NCBI RefSeq assembly: GCF_001854325.1
Contig: NZ_CP017754.1
Location: forward strand, 1,798,001 to 1,862,000
Direction of reading: 5' to 3'
Length of the DNA stretch: 64,000 nucleotides
Origin: Cupriavidus malaysiensis
GTDB lineage: Bacteria > Pseudomonadota > Gammaproteobacteria > Burkholderiales > Burkholderiaceae
The notes below the pieces were generated by a model, which was not told the origin of the DNA, made no database searches, and saw only the letters and a list, made by a program, of their open reading frames with translations. Both the position numbers and the translations under genes were made by a program. Shown in pieces: positions 1-8,505 of this stretch (positions are counted from its first letter, which is position 1; each line of letters starts with the position of its first letter).

Positions 1-1145
1 GCCTCGGTGATGGCGGCCGACAAGGCCGCGGCGGCCGCCTTGCGCGCATCGCTGAGGTGATGCGCGATGGTCAGGTAGGCGGCGCGCGCCGCGGCTTCGC
101 GTGCCATCACCTTGTTCAGGTCCTGCGCGGCCTGCAGGTCGTCGAGCTGCTGGCGGCGTGCCTGCAGCTCGGCGGGCAACTGCTCCGGCGGCAGCCGGTA
201 CTTGCGCGCCGTCGCGTGCAGTGCCTGCATGCGCTCCTCGACCGCCTGCAGCCGCTCCGGGTCGAGTTCGAGGCGGTCCACGTAGCGGGTCAGCGAGTGG
301 GCGGCTTCCTCTGCCTGCACCTGGGCGGGCTCCAGCGCCGCCAGCACGTCGCGCAGGGCCGGGTCGATATCGGCCAGCTGGCGCAGCCGCTGGACGATGG
401 TATTGAGGCCGGACAGCACCGAGCCATCGGCTTCGGAGAGTGCGTCGAGTGCGGCGCGGCCGCCGTCGATCAGGCCGGCCGCGTGCGACAGGCGGTTGTA
501 CTCGGACTGGATCTCGTCCCACTCGCCCGGCAGCGGTGCCAGCTTGTCGAGCTCGCCGACCTGCCACTCCAGGCGCTCGCGCTCCAGCTGCATCTCGCGC
601 GACTGCTGCTCGACCGTCTCGCGCTGGCGCACGCAGGCGCGCCAGGTGCGCCAGGCCTCGGCCACGGCGCCGGCCTGGGCCGTCAGCCCGGCATGGGCGT
701 CCAGCAGCAGGCGCTGGGCATCGGGACGCAGCAATTGCTGGTGGGCATGCTGGCCATGGATGTCGACCAGCTGGTCGCCGACCTCGCGCAACTGCGCCAG
801 CGTGGCGGCGGCGCCGTTGATGAAGGCCTTGCCACGGCCGCTGGCGTCGACCGTGCGGCGCAGCAGCACGGTGCCGCGCTCGTCGCCCTCGCCAGCCAGC
901 TCGCGTTCGCCGAGCCAGGCATCGAGCGCGGGGTGCGTGGCGAAGGTGGCGCTGACGCTGGCCCGTGCCGCGCCTTCCCGCACCACGCCGGCATCGGCGC
1001 GCTCGCCCAGCACCAGGGCCAGCGCATCGATCAGGATCGACTTGCCGGCGCCGGTCTCACCGGTGAAGACGGTGAAGCCGGCGGAGAAGTCGAGGTCGAG
1101 CGCGTCGACGATGACGAAATCGCGGATGGAAAGGCTGCGCAGCAT
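1..1145 (-). CDS. recN: DNA repair protein RecN (3' part missing, runs off the window)
   Basis: RecN is an SMC-like ATPase acting in recombinational repair of double-strand breaks in the cytoplasm. The first 381 residues are present (the family is about 550-570 aa). The protein opens with MLRSLSIRDFVIVDALDLDF, typical of RecN, and has a Walker A motif GETGAGKS at residues 29-36. The coiled-coil middle follows; the C-terminal Walker B half lies beyond position 1. The start ATG at 1143-1145 is the family start. It sits downstream of nadK on the same strand with a 105-bp gap that contains an 11-bp tandem repeat. The identification is firm. Confidence 0.95.
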   Translation of the reverse strand, partial: MLRSLSIRDFVIVDALDLDFSAGFTVFTGETGAGKSILIDALALVLGERADAGVVREGAARASVSATFATHPALDAWLGERELAGEGDERGTVLLRRTVDASGRGKAFINGAAATLAQLREVGDQLVDIHGQHAHQQLLRPDAQRLLLDAHAGLTAQAGAVAEAWRTWRACVRQRETVEQQSREMQLERERLEWQVGELDKLAPLPGEWDEIQSEYNRLSHAAGLIDGGRAALDALSEADGSVLSGLNTIVQRLRQLADIDPALRDVLAALEPAQVQAEEAAHSLTRYVDRLELDPERLQAVEERMQALHATARKYRLPPEQLPAELQARRQQLDDLQAAQDLNKVMAREAAARAAYLTIAHHLSDARKAAAAALSAAITE

Positions 1146-1159
1146 CGTTCTGGGTGGCG

Positions 1160-1224
1160 GGTCAGGTGCAGGTCAGGTGCAGGTCAGGTGCAGGTCAGGT
1201 GCAGGTCAGGTGCAGGTCAGGTGC
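1160..1224. repeat. Tandem repeat, 11-bp unit GGTCAGGTGCA, about 6 copies
   Basis: Five exact copies of GGTCAGGTGCA (1160-1214) are followed by a sixth that matches 10 of 11 bases. The array fills most of the gap between the nadK stop and the recN start, so it lies in the leader of recN. An 11-bp unit makes copy-number change visible as a length polymorphism without touching a coding sequence. No coding role is seen. Confidence 0.95.
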
Positions 1225-1250
1225 GAGCAGGGGGCGGAAGGCGAGGCGGC

Positions 1251-2168
1251 TCAAAGGCGATTGTCTTCCGACGGATACTCGTGCCAGTGCAGCTTCTTGC
1301 GCAGCGTGGCGTAATAGTTATAGCCGACCGGATGCAGCAGCTTGATGGTCTTGTCGGAGCGGCGCACCACGATGCGGTCGCCGGGCAGCAGCGAGGTCAG
1401 CGACTGCATGTCGAAGTTGACGCTGGCGTCGCGCGCGGTGGCCACCTCGATGGTCACCTCGGCATCGTGCGGCAGCACGATCGGGCGGTTGGACAGCGCG
1501 TGGGGTGCGATCGGCACCAGCACCAGGCCGGACAGCGTGGGATGCAGGATCGGGCCGCCGGCCGACAGGGCGTAGGCGGTGGAGCCGGTCGGCGTGGAGA
1601 CGATGAGGCCGTCCGAACGCTGGTTATACATGAAATAGCCATCCACCGAGACGGCCAGCTCCACCATGCCGGAAATGCCGGAGCGGTTGACCACCACGTC
1701 GTTGAAGGCCAGCGCCGAGAAGATCTGCTCGTCGTCGCGCACCACGCGCGATTCCAGCAGCATGCGCGTCTCCGCCTCGTAGCGGCCGGCCAGCATGTCG
1801 GGCAGCACCGACTGGACGTCTTCCAGCGGGATGTCGGTCATGAAGCCGAGCCGCCCGTGGTTGACCCCGATCAGCGGCACGTCGTGGCCGGCGAGCTGGC
1901 GGGCGATCCCCAGCAGCGTGCCGTCCCCGCCCAGCACCACCGCCACGTCGGCCTCGCGGCCGATCTCCTCCGGTGCCAGCGCCGGATAGCCGGTCAGGCC
2001 GGTGGCCAGCGCGGTATCGCGCTCGAACACCACGTCCTGGCCGTTCTTGAGGATGCAGGAAGCCAGCTCCTCGAGCCGCGCCTCGATGCCGGCAGTGGAG
2101 TAGCGGCCGATCAGGGCCACGGTGCGGAAGGGCGCGCGGGCGGCGCCAGGCTTGGGGTGTGCGGACAT
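1251..2168 (-). CDS. nadK: NAD kinase
   Basis: ATP-dependent NAD kinase makes NADP from NAD in the cytosol. The 305-residue protein has the GGDGT motif ([11 protein letters not shown]) of the diacylglycerol-kinase-like fold and the [15 protein letters not shown] motif of the NAD site. An in-frame extension upstream to 2309 exists, but it would run into the hrcA gene; the ATG at 2166-2168 (MSAHPKPG) gives the usual family length. It is divergent from hrcA and followed on the same strand by recN, an arrangement common in Burkholderiales. Confidence 0.96.
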   Translation of the reverse strand: MSAHPKPGAARAPFRTVALIGRYSTAGIEARLEELASCILKNGQDVVFERDTALATGLTGYPALAPEEIGREADVAVVLGGDGTLLGIARQLAGHDVPLIGVNHGRLGFMTDIPLEDVQSVLPDMLAGRYEAETRMLLESRVVRDDEQIFSALAFNDVVVNRSGISGMVELAVSVDGYFMYNQRSDGLIVSTPTGSTAYALSAGGPILHPTLSGLVLVPIAPHALSNRPIVLPHDAEVTIEVATARDASVNFDMQSLTSLLPGDRIVVRRSDKTIKLLHPVGYNYYATLRKKLHWHEYPSEDNRL

Positions 2169-2207
2169 GCCGGGATTAGACCATACCGCCGTGACCATTG
2201 TCAGCAT

Positions 2208-2231
2208 GGCCTGCCGCCGCGGCGGCAGGCC
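2208..2231. promoter_or_regulatory. Perfect 24-bp palindrome in the nadK/hrcA divergent gap
   Basis: A perfectly self-complementary sequence with half-site GGCCTGCCGCCG sits between the nadK start (2168) and the hrcA start (2281). It has no central spacer, so it may be a protein-binding dyad rather than a terminator, and no T-run follows. It is not a CIRCE element, which would be a TTAGCACTC-type inverted repeat. Function unknown. Confidence 0.6.
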
Positions 2232-2280
2232 GTTGCGCGATACGCCCCATCCGGTAAAAGTTGCGTAAAATCGGGGCACT

Positions 2281-3315
2281 ATGGATGAACGTTCGAAAAC
2301 GCTGCTCAAGACCCTGATCGAGCGCTACATTGCCGAGGGGCAGCCGGTCGGCTCGCGGACCCTGTCCAAGTACTCGGGGCTGGACCTGTCGCCGGCCACC
2401 ATCCGCAATGTGATGTCCGATCTGGAGGAGATGGGTTTCATCTCCAGTCCGCACACTTCGGCGGGCCGCGTGCCCACGCCGCGCGGCTACCGTCTGTTCG
2501 TCGACTCCATCCTGACCACCAAGGCGCCCGAGGGCACGCCCGCCCGCAGCGAACTGGCCGAGCTGATCCAGGACCAGCTCAGCGGCCAGCAGCTGGCCCC
2601 GCAGCGTATCCTCAGCAGTGCCGCGCGCACCCTGTCCAACCTGTCGCACTTCGCCGGCGTGGTGATGACGCCGCGGCGTGCCCAGGCCTTCCGGCAGGTC
2701 GAGTTCATGCGCCTGTCGGCCAAGCGCATCCTGCTGATCATCGTCACCCCCGAGGGCGATGTGCAGAACCGCATCATCCAGACCGAGCTGGCGTATACCC
2801 CGGCCCAGCTGGTGGAGGCGGCCAATTTCTTCAACTCCCACTACGCCGGCATGAGCTTCGACGCCGTGCGCGACCACCTGCGCGGCGAACTGCAGGCGCT
2901 GCGCCTGGACATGTCGCAGCTGATGCAGGCGGCGGTGCAGGCGGGCAGCGACGCCATGGCCGAGGAGGATGAGCAGGTCTTCATTTCCGGCGAGCGCAAG
3001 CTGCTGGAGGTGGAGGACCTGTCGTCCAGCATGGACAAGCTGCGCCGGCTGTTCGACGTGTTCGAGCACAAGACCAGCCTGCTGCAGCTGCTCGATGTAT
3101 CCAGCCATGCCGAGGGCGTGCAGATCTTCATCGGCGGCGAGAGCCGGCTGGTGCCGCTGGAGGACATGGCGATCATCACCGCACCCTACGAGGTCGACGG
3201 GCAGATCGTCGGCACGCTGGGCGTGATCGGTCCGACCCGGATGGCCTACGACCGCGTGATTCCCATCGTCGACATCACCGCCCGGCTGCTGTCCAGCGCA
3301 CTCAGCCAGAGTTGA
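2281..3315 (+). CDS. hrcA: Heat-inducible transcription repressor HrcA
   Basis: HrcA represses class I heat-shock genes by binding CIRCE. The 344-residue protein has the N-terminal winged helix ([19 protein letters not shown], residues about 24-42) and the conserved [13 protein letters not shown] segment around residues 60-72. The remaining GAF-like and dimerisation parts follow. The ATG at 2281 fits the family start. It heads a run of plus-strand genes (hrcA, hemH, hslR, grpE). I found no CIRCE element in front of it or of grpE here, so its targets are probably elsewhere. Confidence 0.96.
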   Translation: MDERSKTLLKTLIERYIAEGQPVGSRTLSKYSGLDLSPATIRNVMSDLEEMGFISSPHTSAGRVPTPRGYRLFVDSILTTKAPEGTPARSELAELIQDQLSGQQLAPQRILSSAARTLSNLSHFAGVVMTPRRAQAFRQVEFMRLSAKRILLIIVTPEGDVQNRIIQTELAYTPAQLVEAANFFNSHYAGMSFDAVRDHLRGELQALRLDMSQLMQAAVQAGSDAMAEEDEQVFISGERKLLEVEDLSSSMDKLRRLFDVFEHKTSLLQLLDVSSHAEGVQIFIGGESRLVPLEDMAIITAPYEVDGQIVGTLGVIGPTRMAYDRVIPIVDITARLLSSALSQS

Positions 3316-3392
3316 CGTTCGTCCCGTGCCGGCGCGCGGCGACCGGCCGGGCCCGTACCCGGCGCGCGCGGGCGCGCCAAACCGGAATTGAC

Positions 3393-4508
3393 ATGACGTT
3401 TTCGCCAGAACCGGCCTACCAGCACGGCCAGGTGACGCGTACCGCGATCCTGCTGGTCAACCTCGGGACCCCGGACGCGCCGACGCCCAAAGCGGTAGGG
3501 CGCTACCTGAAGCAGTTCCTGTCCGATCCGCGCGTGGTCGAGATTCCCCGCGCCGCCTGGCTGCCCATCCTGTACGGGGCCATCCTGCCGCTGCGCTCGC
3601 GTGCTTCGGCGCTGAAGTATGAGTCGATCTGGCTGCGCGAGGCCCATATGACGGGTTCGCCGCTGCTCGTATACAGCGAGCGCCAGGCGCACGCCCTGCA
3701 ACTGCTGCTCAACCAGCATGGGCACGAGGTGACCGTGGCCTGCGCGATGCGCTACGGCAACCCGTCGATCGCGTCGGTGATGGAAGCGCTGCGCCGCCAG
3801 GGCGCCGAACGGGTGCTGGTACTGCCGATGTATCCGCAATACTCGGCCAGTACCACCGCGACCGCCTTCGACGAGGCCTTCCGTGTGCTGGCCGCCTGGC
3901 GCAACCAGCCGGAGCTGCGCCTGGTCAAGCATTTCCATGACCATCCGGCCTATATCGGCGCGCTGCACCAGCAGGTCGGCGCCTATTGGGCCCAGCACGG
4001 CATGCCGGACTTCGCGCGCGGCGACAAGCTGATCCTGTCCTTCCACGGCCTGCCGCGGCGCATGCTCGAGCTGGGCGATCCCTATCACTGCGAATGCCTG
4101 AAGACGGGGCGGCTGCTGGGCGAGGCGCTGGGCCTGCAGCCCGGGCAGTACCAGGTGACCTTCCAGTCGCGCTTCGGCCGGGCGGAGTGGCTGCAGCCCT
4201 ATACCGCGCCCACGCTGCGCGAACTGGGCCGGGTCGGCGCCGGCCGCGTCGACGTGTTCTGCCCGGGCTTCCCGGCGGACTGCATCGAGACGCTCGAAGA
4301 GATCGCCATCGAGGGGATGTCCGTGTTCCGTGTGGCCGGCGGCAAGGATTTCCATTTCATTCCCTGCCTCAACGATGCGCCGGCCTGGATCGCCGGCCTG
4401 GCCGAGATCGCCTTGCAGCACCTGCAGGGCTGGGATCTCCGTGCGCCGCATCCGCACGAACTCGAAGCCCGGCGCACGCGTGCCCAGACCCGGGGGGCTG
4501 CCGCATGA
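3393..4508 (+). CDS. hemH: Ferrochelatase
   Basis: HemH inserts Fe2+ into protoporphyrin IX in the last step of haem synthesis. The 371-residue product carries the VNLGTPDAP start of the family, the metal-site segment LSFHGLPRR with its His, and the Glu-containing [14 protein letters not shown] motif. The ATG at 3393 is chosen because upstream sequence is low-complexity Arg-rich and not family-like. The stop overlaps the hslR start in an ATGA, indicating translational coupling. Confidence 0.96.
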   Translation: MTFSPEPAYQHGQVTRTAILLVNLGTPDAPTPKAVGRYLKQFLSDPRVVEIPRAAWLPILYGAILPLRSRASALKYESIWLREAHMTGSPLLVYSERQAHALQLLLNQHGHEVTVACAMRYGNPSIASVMEALRRQGAERVLVLPMYPQYSASTTATAFDEAFRVLAAWRNQPELRLVKHFHDHPAYIGALHQQVGAYWAQHGMPDFARGDKLILSFHGLPRRMLELGDPYHCECLKTGRLLGEALGLQPGQYQVTFQSRFGRAEWLQPYTAPTLRELGRVGAGRVDVFCPGFPADCIETLEEIAIEGMSVFRVAGGKDFHFIPCLNDAPAWIAGLAEIALQHLQGWDLRAPHPHELEARRTRAQTRGAAA

Positions 4509-4900
4509 ATGTCAGTTTCGAGCCGGAGGCACGGCTGCGCATCGACAAGTGGCTGTGGTGCGCGCGCTTCTTCAAGACCCGCTCGCTGGCAGCGGAGGCT
4601 GTCGAGCGCGGGCGGGTGCAGGTCAACGGTCAGGGCTGCAAGAGCTCACGCGAGGTGCGGCCGGGCGACACGGTGGTGTTGGAGGCGCATGGACAGCGTT
4701 GGGAAGTGCTGGTGAAAGGCATCGCGGCGGCACGCGGGCCGGCGCCGGTGGCGCAGTCGCTCTACGCCGAGAGCGAAGCCAGCCAGGCGCGTAGGCAGGC
4801 CGAGGCGGAGCGCCGCCGCCTGCATAGCGAACCCGCCGCGCAGTGGCACGGCAGGCCGACCAAACGCGATCGGCGGCGCATCGACGGACTCGGAGACTGA
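4505..4900 (+). CDS. hslR: S4-domain RNA-binding heat-shock protein Hsp15
   Basis: Hsp15 binds 50S subunits that carry a stalled nascent chain and assists recycling. The 131-residue protein has an S4 domain at residues about 10-70, including the conserved [18 protein letters not shown] helix and the VQVNG turn, followed by a basic C-terminal tail rich in Arg and Lys that is typical of Hsp15. The start overlaps the hemH stop by four bases, so the pair is co-translated. Confidence 0.93.
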   Translation: MNVSFEPEARLRIDKWLWCARFFKTRSLAAEAVERGRVQVNGQGCKSSREVRPGDTVVLEAHGQRWEVLVKGIAAARGPAPVAQSLYAESEASQARRQAEAERRRLHSEPAAQWHGRPTKRDRRRIDGLGD

Positions 4901-4920
4901 GACGGATCGTGCCGACCCGC

Positions 4921-5076
4921 TCAGCGCAGGTGCTGCACGATATAGTGCTTGAAGATGGCCTTGCCGCTGCCGTATTCGGTGTCGCGCGGCGTCAGCGCGC
5001 CGGACGCGCAGATGAAAACGGTCATCGCCGACAAGGCGGCGAGCAGGCAGATCGCGATGACAGGCAGTTTATGCAT
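4921..5076 (-). CDS. Small hydrophobic protein, 51 aa, unknown function
   Basis: A short reading frame starting MHKLPVIAICLLAALSAM has one hydrophobic stretch at residues about 4-25, either an uncleaved anchor or a signal peptide. A polar tail of about 26 residues follows (TPRDTEYGSGKAIFKHYI). A GAAGGG element sits just upstream of the ATG at 5076, which favours this start over an upstream in-frame ATG at 5112. It lies convergent to hslR and alone on its strand. I do not recognise a family. Confidence 0.55.
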   Translation of the reverse strand: MHKLPVIAICLLAALSAMTVFICASGALTPRDTEYGSGKAIFKHYIVQHLR

Positions 5077-5243
5077 GGCAATCCCTTCGGCATGGACCCG
5101 CAGGCAATGCATCCGCGCCCCCCGTTATTTTTATCACTTTATTCAAAACCATCTTAGTAGGTGCGGTGCAGCATGGCAACACGGCGTTGATTGCACTGGA
5201 CGGGGCTTTGTAACCGCGTGTTTCAACGGCTGCCGGCGCGACT

Positions 5244-5271
5244 CTTGAAAATCGCCCGGCTGCCTCCAGTT
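5244..5271 (+). promoter_or_regulatory. Possible RpoH (sigma32) promoter of grpE
   Basis: CTTGAAA at 5244-5250 is an exact match to the sigma32 -35 consensus. After a 12-bp spacer, CCTCCAGTT at 5263-5271 resembles the CCCCATNT -10 element with mismatches. It lies about 73 bp in front of grpE, a heat-shock gene, which makes the assignment plausible. Start-site mapping is not available from sequence. Confidence 0.5.
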
Positions 5272-5343
5272 GGGGGTTAGACTTGCCGATTGACCTCCCA
5301 ACGGCCGCGCCAGGCGCGTGCCGTGCTTTATTTACGGATCGAC

Positions 5344-5892
5344 ATGGAAGAACATAAGCAGACGCCATCCCCGACGACGCCCGCGGGCGAGGACACCAGC
5401 AACGCGGCGCCGGCCCAGGCCGAGGCCGCCGTGGTGGAGGATGTGGCGGCACAGATCGCCGCTCTCGAGGCCAAGGCGCGCGAGCACTACGACATGTACC
5501 TGCGCGCGACGGCCGAGGGCGAGAACATCCGCCGCCGTGCCCAGGACGACGTGTCCAAGGCCCACAAATTCGCCATCGAGAGCTTCGCCGACTACCTGCT
5601 GCCGGTCATGGACAGCCTGCAGGCGGCGCTGGCCGACGGTTCGGGCGACATCGCCAAGCTGCGCGAAGGCGTGGAACTGACCGCGCGCCAGCTCAGCAAT
5701 GCCTTCGAGAAAGGCAAGGTTGTCGAACTCAACCCGGTCGGTGAAAAATTCGACCCGCACAAGCACCAGGCCATCTCGATGGTGCCTTCGGAGCAGGAAC
5801 CCAATACGGTGGTGGCGGTGCTGCAGCGCGGCTACCTGATCGCCGATCGAGTGCTTCGTCCGGCACTCGTTACGGTGTCCGCCCCGAAGTAA
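5344..5892 (+). CDS. grpE: Nucleotide exchange factor GrpE
   Basis: GrpE releases ADP from DnaK in the cytosolic Hsp70 cycle. The 182-residue protein has an acidic, Ala/Pro-rich N-terminus, the long dimerising helix (residues about 40-100, with [18 protein letters not shown]), and the C-terminal beta-wing ([37 protein letters not shown]). The ATG at 5344 is preferred to an in-frame upstream start because the family begins with this acidic segment. dnaK and dnaJ, expected next to grpE in this family, are absent. Confidence 0.96.
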   Translation: MEEHKQTPSPTTPAGEDTSNAAPAQAEAAVVEDVAAQIAALEAKAREHYDMYLRATAEGENIRRRAQDDVSKAHKFAIESFADYLLPVMDSLQAALADGSGDIAKLREGVELTARQLSNAFEKGKVVELNPVGEKFDPHKHQAISMVPSEQEPNTVVAVLQRGYLIADRVLRPALVTVSAPK

Positions 5893-5951
5893 GCCACGCG
5901 CAGGGCGCGCCGGTCGCGCCGCGGCGCGGGCGCCCCGCGGCGCCAGCAAGA

Positions 5952-5982
5952 CGCCCGGTGCCGGCAGGCCCGGGCGTTTTTT
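5952..5982 (+). terminator. Rho-independent terminator after grpE
   Basis: A GC stem CGCCCG (5952-5957) pairs with CGGGCG (5971-5976) and is followed directly by six T residues (5977-5982). It lies 60 bp beyond the grpE stop and before the next gene, so it should end the hrcA-grpE transcript. Confidence 0.8.
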
Positions 5983-6028
5983 CATGCCGGTCGCCGCCTC
6001 GGGCGGCTTTTCCCCGGGAGGGAATCCC

Positions 6029-6466
6029 ATGTGCAGCGACACCAGCCGGCCCGATCGCCGCGAGCAGCGCGGAGGTCCCGAGCATCTCGACCATCGCGCC
6101 TTCGACCTGCTCGCCATGCAGGAAGTGGACGGGAGCACCATCGATGCAGCCCTTGCCGCTGCCGGCGAGCGGATGGTCTGCCTGTTCTGCTGGGGCGTCG
6201 ATTGTTTTAACTGCGAGATGGCCAAGCGGGCCATGCTGGCCAATCCCGAGCCGATCCGGGCGCTCGATCTCCGTTGGCTGCACGCCAATGTCTATGCGCA
6301 TCCCGAACTGGGGCAGCGCTTCGGCCTGCATGGCATTCCGGTCTTCCTGTTCTTCGAGGGCGGCAGGAAACTCGGACGGGCCACCGGCTGGCACGGCCAC
6401 GGCCAGTTCGCCGCCGCCGTCGCCAATGCGCGCCTGAAGGCCGCCGGCAAGCCGCTCGCCGGCTGA
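6029..6466 (+). CDS. Thioredoxin-family protein with CFNC motif
   Basis: A 145-residue cytosolic thioredoxin-fold protein. Residues about 50-65 read CLFCWGVDCFNCEMAKRAM, with a CxxC redox pair (CFNC) in place of the classical CGPC, and the cis-Pro loop follows as GIPVFLFFEGG. It probably acts in thiol-disulfide exchange. The start ATG at 6029 has a strong GGGAGGG ribosome site seven bases upstream; an in-frame ATG at 5984 abuts the grpE terminator and lacks such a site. It is convergent with pldA. The exact partner cannot be told from sequence. Confidence 0.85.
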   Translation: MCSDTSRPDRREQRGGPEHLDHRAFDLLAMQEVDGSTIDAALAAAGERMVCLFCWGVDCFNCEMAKRAMLANPEPIRALDLRWLHANVYAHPELGQRFGLHGIPVFLFFEGGRKLGRATGWHGHGQFAAAVANARLKAAGKPLAG

Positions 6467-6476
6467 GTGCCGCGGT

Positions 6477-7748
6477 TCAGCGCGACAGCGCGTAGCCGAT
6501 GCGGAACTGCCAGGGCGTACGGCGGTTATAGTCCAGCAGGTCTTCGCCATAGCCGACGAAGTACTGCGCCATCAGGTAGCCGGCGGTGCCGGGGATCAGC
6601 CGTGCCAGCGGGTAGGTGGCGCGGGCTTCGAGGCTGCCGTAGTCGCTGCGCGTGCCCTTGCGCAGGATGGCGGCGAGCTCCCAGTCGTCGGGTTTGCCGT
6701 AGGCCAGGTGCAGGTCCATGTAGCCCCGGTAGCGGCCGATGTCGGCGTTGTCGCTCTTCTCCAGGTAGTAATAGAGCTTGGGAGCCACGCGCCAATGCCA
6801 GGCGGCCTGGTCCCCGAGGAAGAAGGTCGGGGTGACGAAGACGGTGTTGATGCTGCGCGACTGGGCGCCATCGCGCCCGTTTGATTCGTGCTCCAGCCCG
6901 GTGGCCAGCGACAGCCGCGACAGCAGCGGACCCTTGACCCCGGTGTCGGACAGGTAATAGAAGACGCTCGGCCGGTAGCTGGTATCGCGGAACGGGGCCG
7001 ACGGCTGGGACAGGTCCCAGATCGAAGTCTGCGTGTAGGCGAAGTACAGATTGTCGAGCAGGCGGCGCGAGGCCGGATCCTTGCCTTCGAAGATGCGGTA
7101 CTTGAAGCTGAGCTGGAACTTGGCATTGGCGCCGTCATGCGCCCCGAGCAGCAGATACATCGGCTCATGGACGGAAAGCCGGGCGTTATCGCGCAGGTCG
7201 GCCGGCGTCGGTGCGGGCGCGCCCTGGGCCACCACCGGCATGGGCGCGGCGGTGGCTGGTGCGGTGGGGCCAGCGGCCGCCGGGCCGGCCCGTTCGTCCG
7301 GCTGCGATGCCTGGTTCAGGGTGACCAGTACCGGCGCGGCGTCGACGCCGACCACGTCGAGACGGACCTGGCCACGCAGCGTGGACGGCCAGGCCGCGGC
7401 GTAGTCCACCGTGTGGCTCTCCCCCTGGCGCAGCCTCAGCGTGGCTGCGCCGCCGCCGTTCCGGCGCAGTGTCAGGGTCTGCGGCGCCTGCATCTCGCCG
7501 GCTGCCATGACTTCCAGCGTATCAGGGATGGCGTAGAGGCGGCTGCCCTGGTCGGCGCGGATCAGCAGCGTCAACTGCAGGGGCCGGGTGCCGTCGACGA
7601 CCCGGGGCGGTTGCAGCAGGGAAACGGCGGCGGCGCCGGCCAGCGGCCAGCCGCCGAGCAGCAGGGTGAGCAGGGCGGCGTGCGCGCCGGGGAAGTGCCG
7701 GGAGGGGCGGTGCGCTTGCGAAACCCCGAGACATGATTTCCTGGTCAT
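6477..7748 (-). CDS. pldA: Outer-membrane phospholipase A (PldA family)
   Basis: The enzyme hydrolyses acyl esters of phospholipids in the outer membrane. The 423-residue protein has an N-terminal hydrophobic signal (residues about 20-42), an extra N-terminal domain of about 150 residues plus a Pro/Ala-rich linker, and a C-terminal PLA1 barrel. The barrel shows YTQTSIWDLSQPSAPFRDTSYRP and the catalytic segment HESNGRDGAQSRS with His287 and Ser289. The C-terminus has aromatic-alternating strands of a beta barrel. It is longer than E. coli PldA because of the N-terminal domain. Start ATG at 7746-7748 (MTRKSCLG). Confidence 0.9.
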   Translation of the reverse strand: MTRKSCLGVSQAHRPSRHFPGAHAALLTLLLGGWPLAGAAAVSLLQPPRVVDGTRPLQLTLLIRADQGSRLYAIPDTLEVMAAGEMQAPQTLTLRRNGGGAATLRLRQGESHTVDYAAAWPSTLRGQVRLDVVGVDAAPVLVTLNQASQPDERAGPAAAGPTAPATAAPMPVVAQGAPAPTPADLRDNARLSVHEPMYLLLGAHDGANAKFQLSFKYRIFEGKDPASRRLLDNLYFAYTQTSIWDLSQPSAPFRDTSYRPSVFYYLSDTGVKGPLLSRLSLATGLEHESNGRDGAQSRSINTVFVTPTFFLGDQAAWHWRVAPKLYYYLEKSDNADIGRYRGYMDLHLAYGKPDDWELAAILRKGTRSDYGSLEARATYPLARLIPGTAGYLMAQYFVGYGEDLLDYNRRTPWQFRIGYALSR

Positions 7749-7870
7749 ATATCGGATCCGCCACGCCCGGCCGGGGAGGCGCAGCCACGGCGGCAGGTTG
7801 CAATGGGCGCAAGCGTAACATGGCCGCGTTGCGGTGCACTCAGGGACCGTGCACCCGGTGCGATGCGGGC

Positions 7871-8302
7871 TCAGCGGCCGGCGCGGCGCCGGATGCTGTC
7901 GACGTAGCGCTCGCCGTCGGGCGGCTGGCCGGTGCGCTGCGCCTGCCACAGCATCTCGCCCAGGCATTCCATGATCTGGTGCTGGGCCTCGTGCGGCGAA
8001 TCCAGCCGCTGCGACAGGGTCTCGTAGGCCTGGCGGATGCCGGGCGGCTGGTCGATCGAGACCTGCTCCGAGATGGACAGGTGCATCGACAAGTGGAGGA
8101 AGGGGTTGGTCTGTCCGCGTTCCGGCGTGAACTGCTCGGCCAGCGCGCCTTCGGTATCGCTGAGCAGCGCGTGGTACTCGGGGTGCTGCTCGATCCAGTC
8201 TGCCGCGATGGCTTCCAGCGGCGTCAGGACAGTGCCTTCGGTGTGCTTGCGCCAGGCGTCGCAAAAGAACCGGCGGACTTCTTCTCGAGAGGGATTGAAC
8301 AT
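7871..8302 (-). CDS. DUF1841 family protein
   Basis: A 143-residue soluble protein beginning MFNPSREEVRRFFCDAWRKH and containing NPFLHLSMHLSISEQVSIDQPPGIR and HQIMECLGEMLWQAQR, the conserved blocks of DUF1841. The family is common in beta- and gamma-proteobacteria and its function is unknown. There are no membrane segments or signal. The two His in HLSMHLS and the EAQHQIMECL segment could bind metal, but this is inference. It lies upstream of pldA on the same strand with a 122-bp gap. Confidence 0.88.
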   Translation of the reverse strand: MFNPSREEVRRFFCDAWRKHTEGTVLTPLEAIAADWIEQHPEYHALLSDTEGALAEQFTPERGQTNPFLHLSMHLSISEQVSIDQPPGIRQAYETLSQRLDSPHEAQHQIMECLGEMLWQAQRTGQPPDGERYVDSIRRRAGR

Positions 8303-8386
8303 GGTGGCGCTATTGTAGACGAGCGGCGCCGGCCGCGCCGGCACCGAGCGTGGGCAGCGGTGCGCGCCGGTAGAATGCAGGGCGGT

Positions 8387-8419
8387 GCAATCCCGGCGCA
8401 ATCCCGGTGCAATCCCGGC
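8387..8419. repeat. Tandem repeat, 11-bp unit GCAATCCCGGY, 3 copies
   Basis: Three contiguous copies of GCAATCCCGG followed by C, T and C lie in the divergent gap between the DUF1841 gene and the EamA transporter. The unit length (11 bp) is the same as in the array near recN, though the sequence differs. Confidence 0.9.
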
Positions 8420-8470
8420 GCGCATATCCCGCCGGTCCGCGCCACCCGTTCCCTGGCCGCTTGTCCATTG

Positions 8471-8500
8471 CCACCGCCACCGCCACCGCCACCGCCACCG
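8471..8500. repeat. Hexamer repeat (CCACCG)x5 just before the transporter start
   Basis: Five exact CCACCG units end six bases before the chosen ATG of the EamA transporter, where a ribosome site would be expected. If translation began further upstream the array would encode alternating Ala-Thr. Copy-number change would alter the spacing of the initiation region without changing frame. Confidence 0.9.
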
Positions 8501-8505
8501 CGCCG

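Noticed and set aside
1160..1224. CRISPR-like array in front of recN
   Set aside because: The units are contiguous with no spacers and are only 11 bp long, so this is a simple tandem repeat.
57..2288. A 743-residue plus-strand reading frame covering recN and nadK
   Set aside because: It is the antisense of two clear genes and reads as Gly/Arg/His-rich sequence with no domain; high GC produces such frames.
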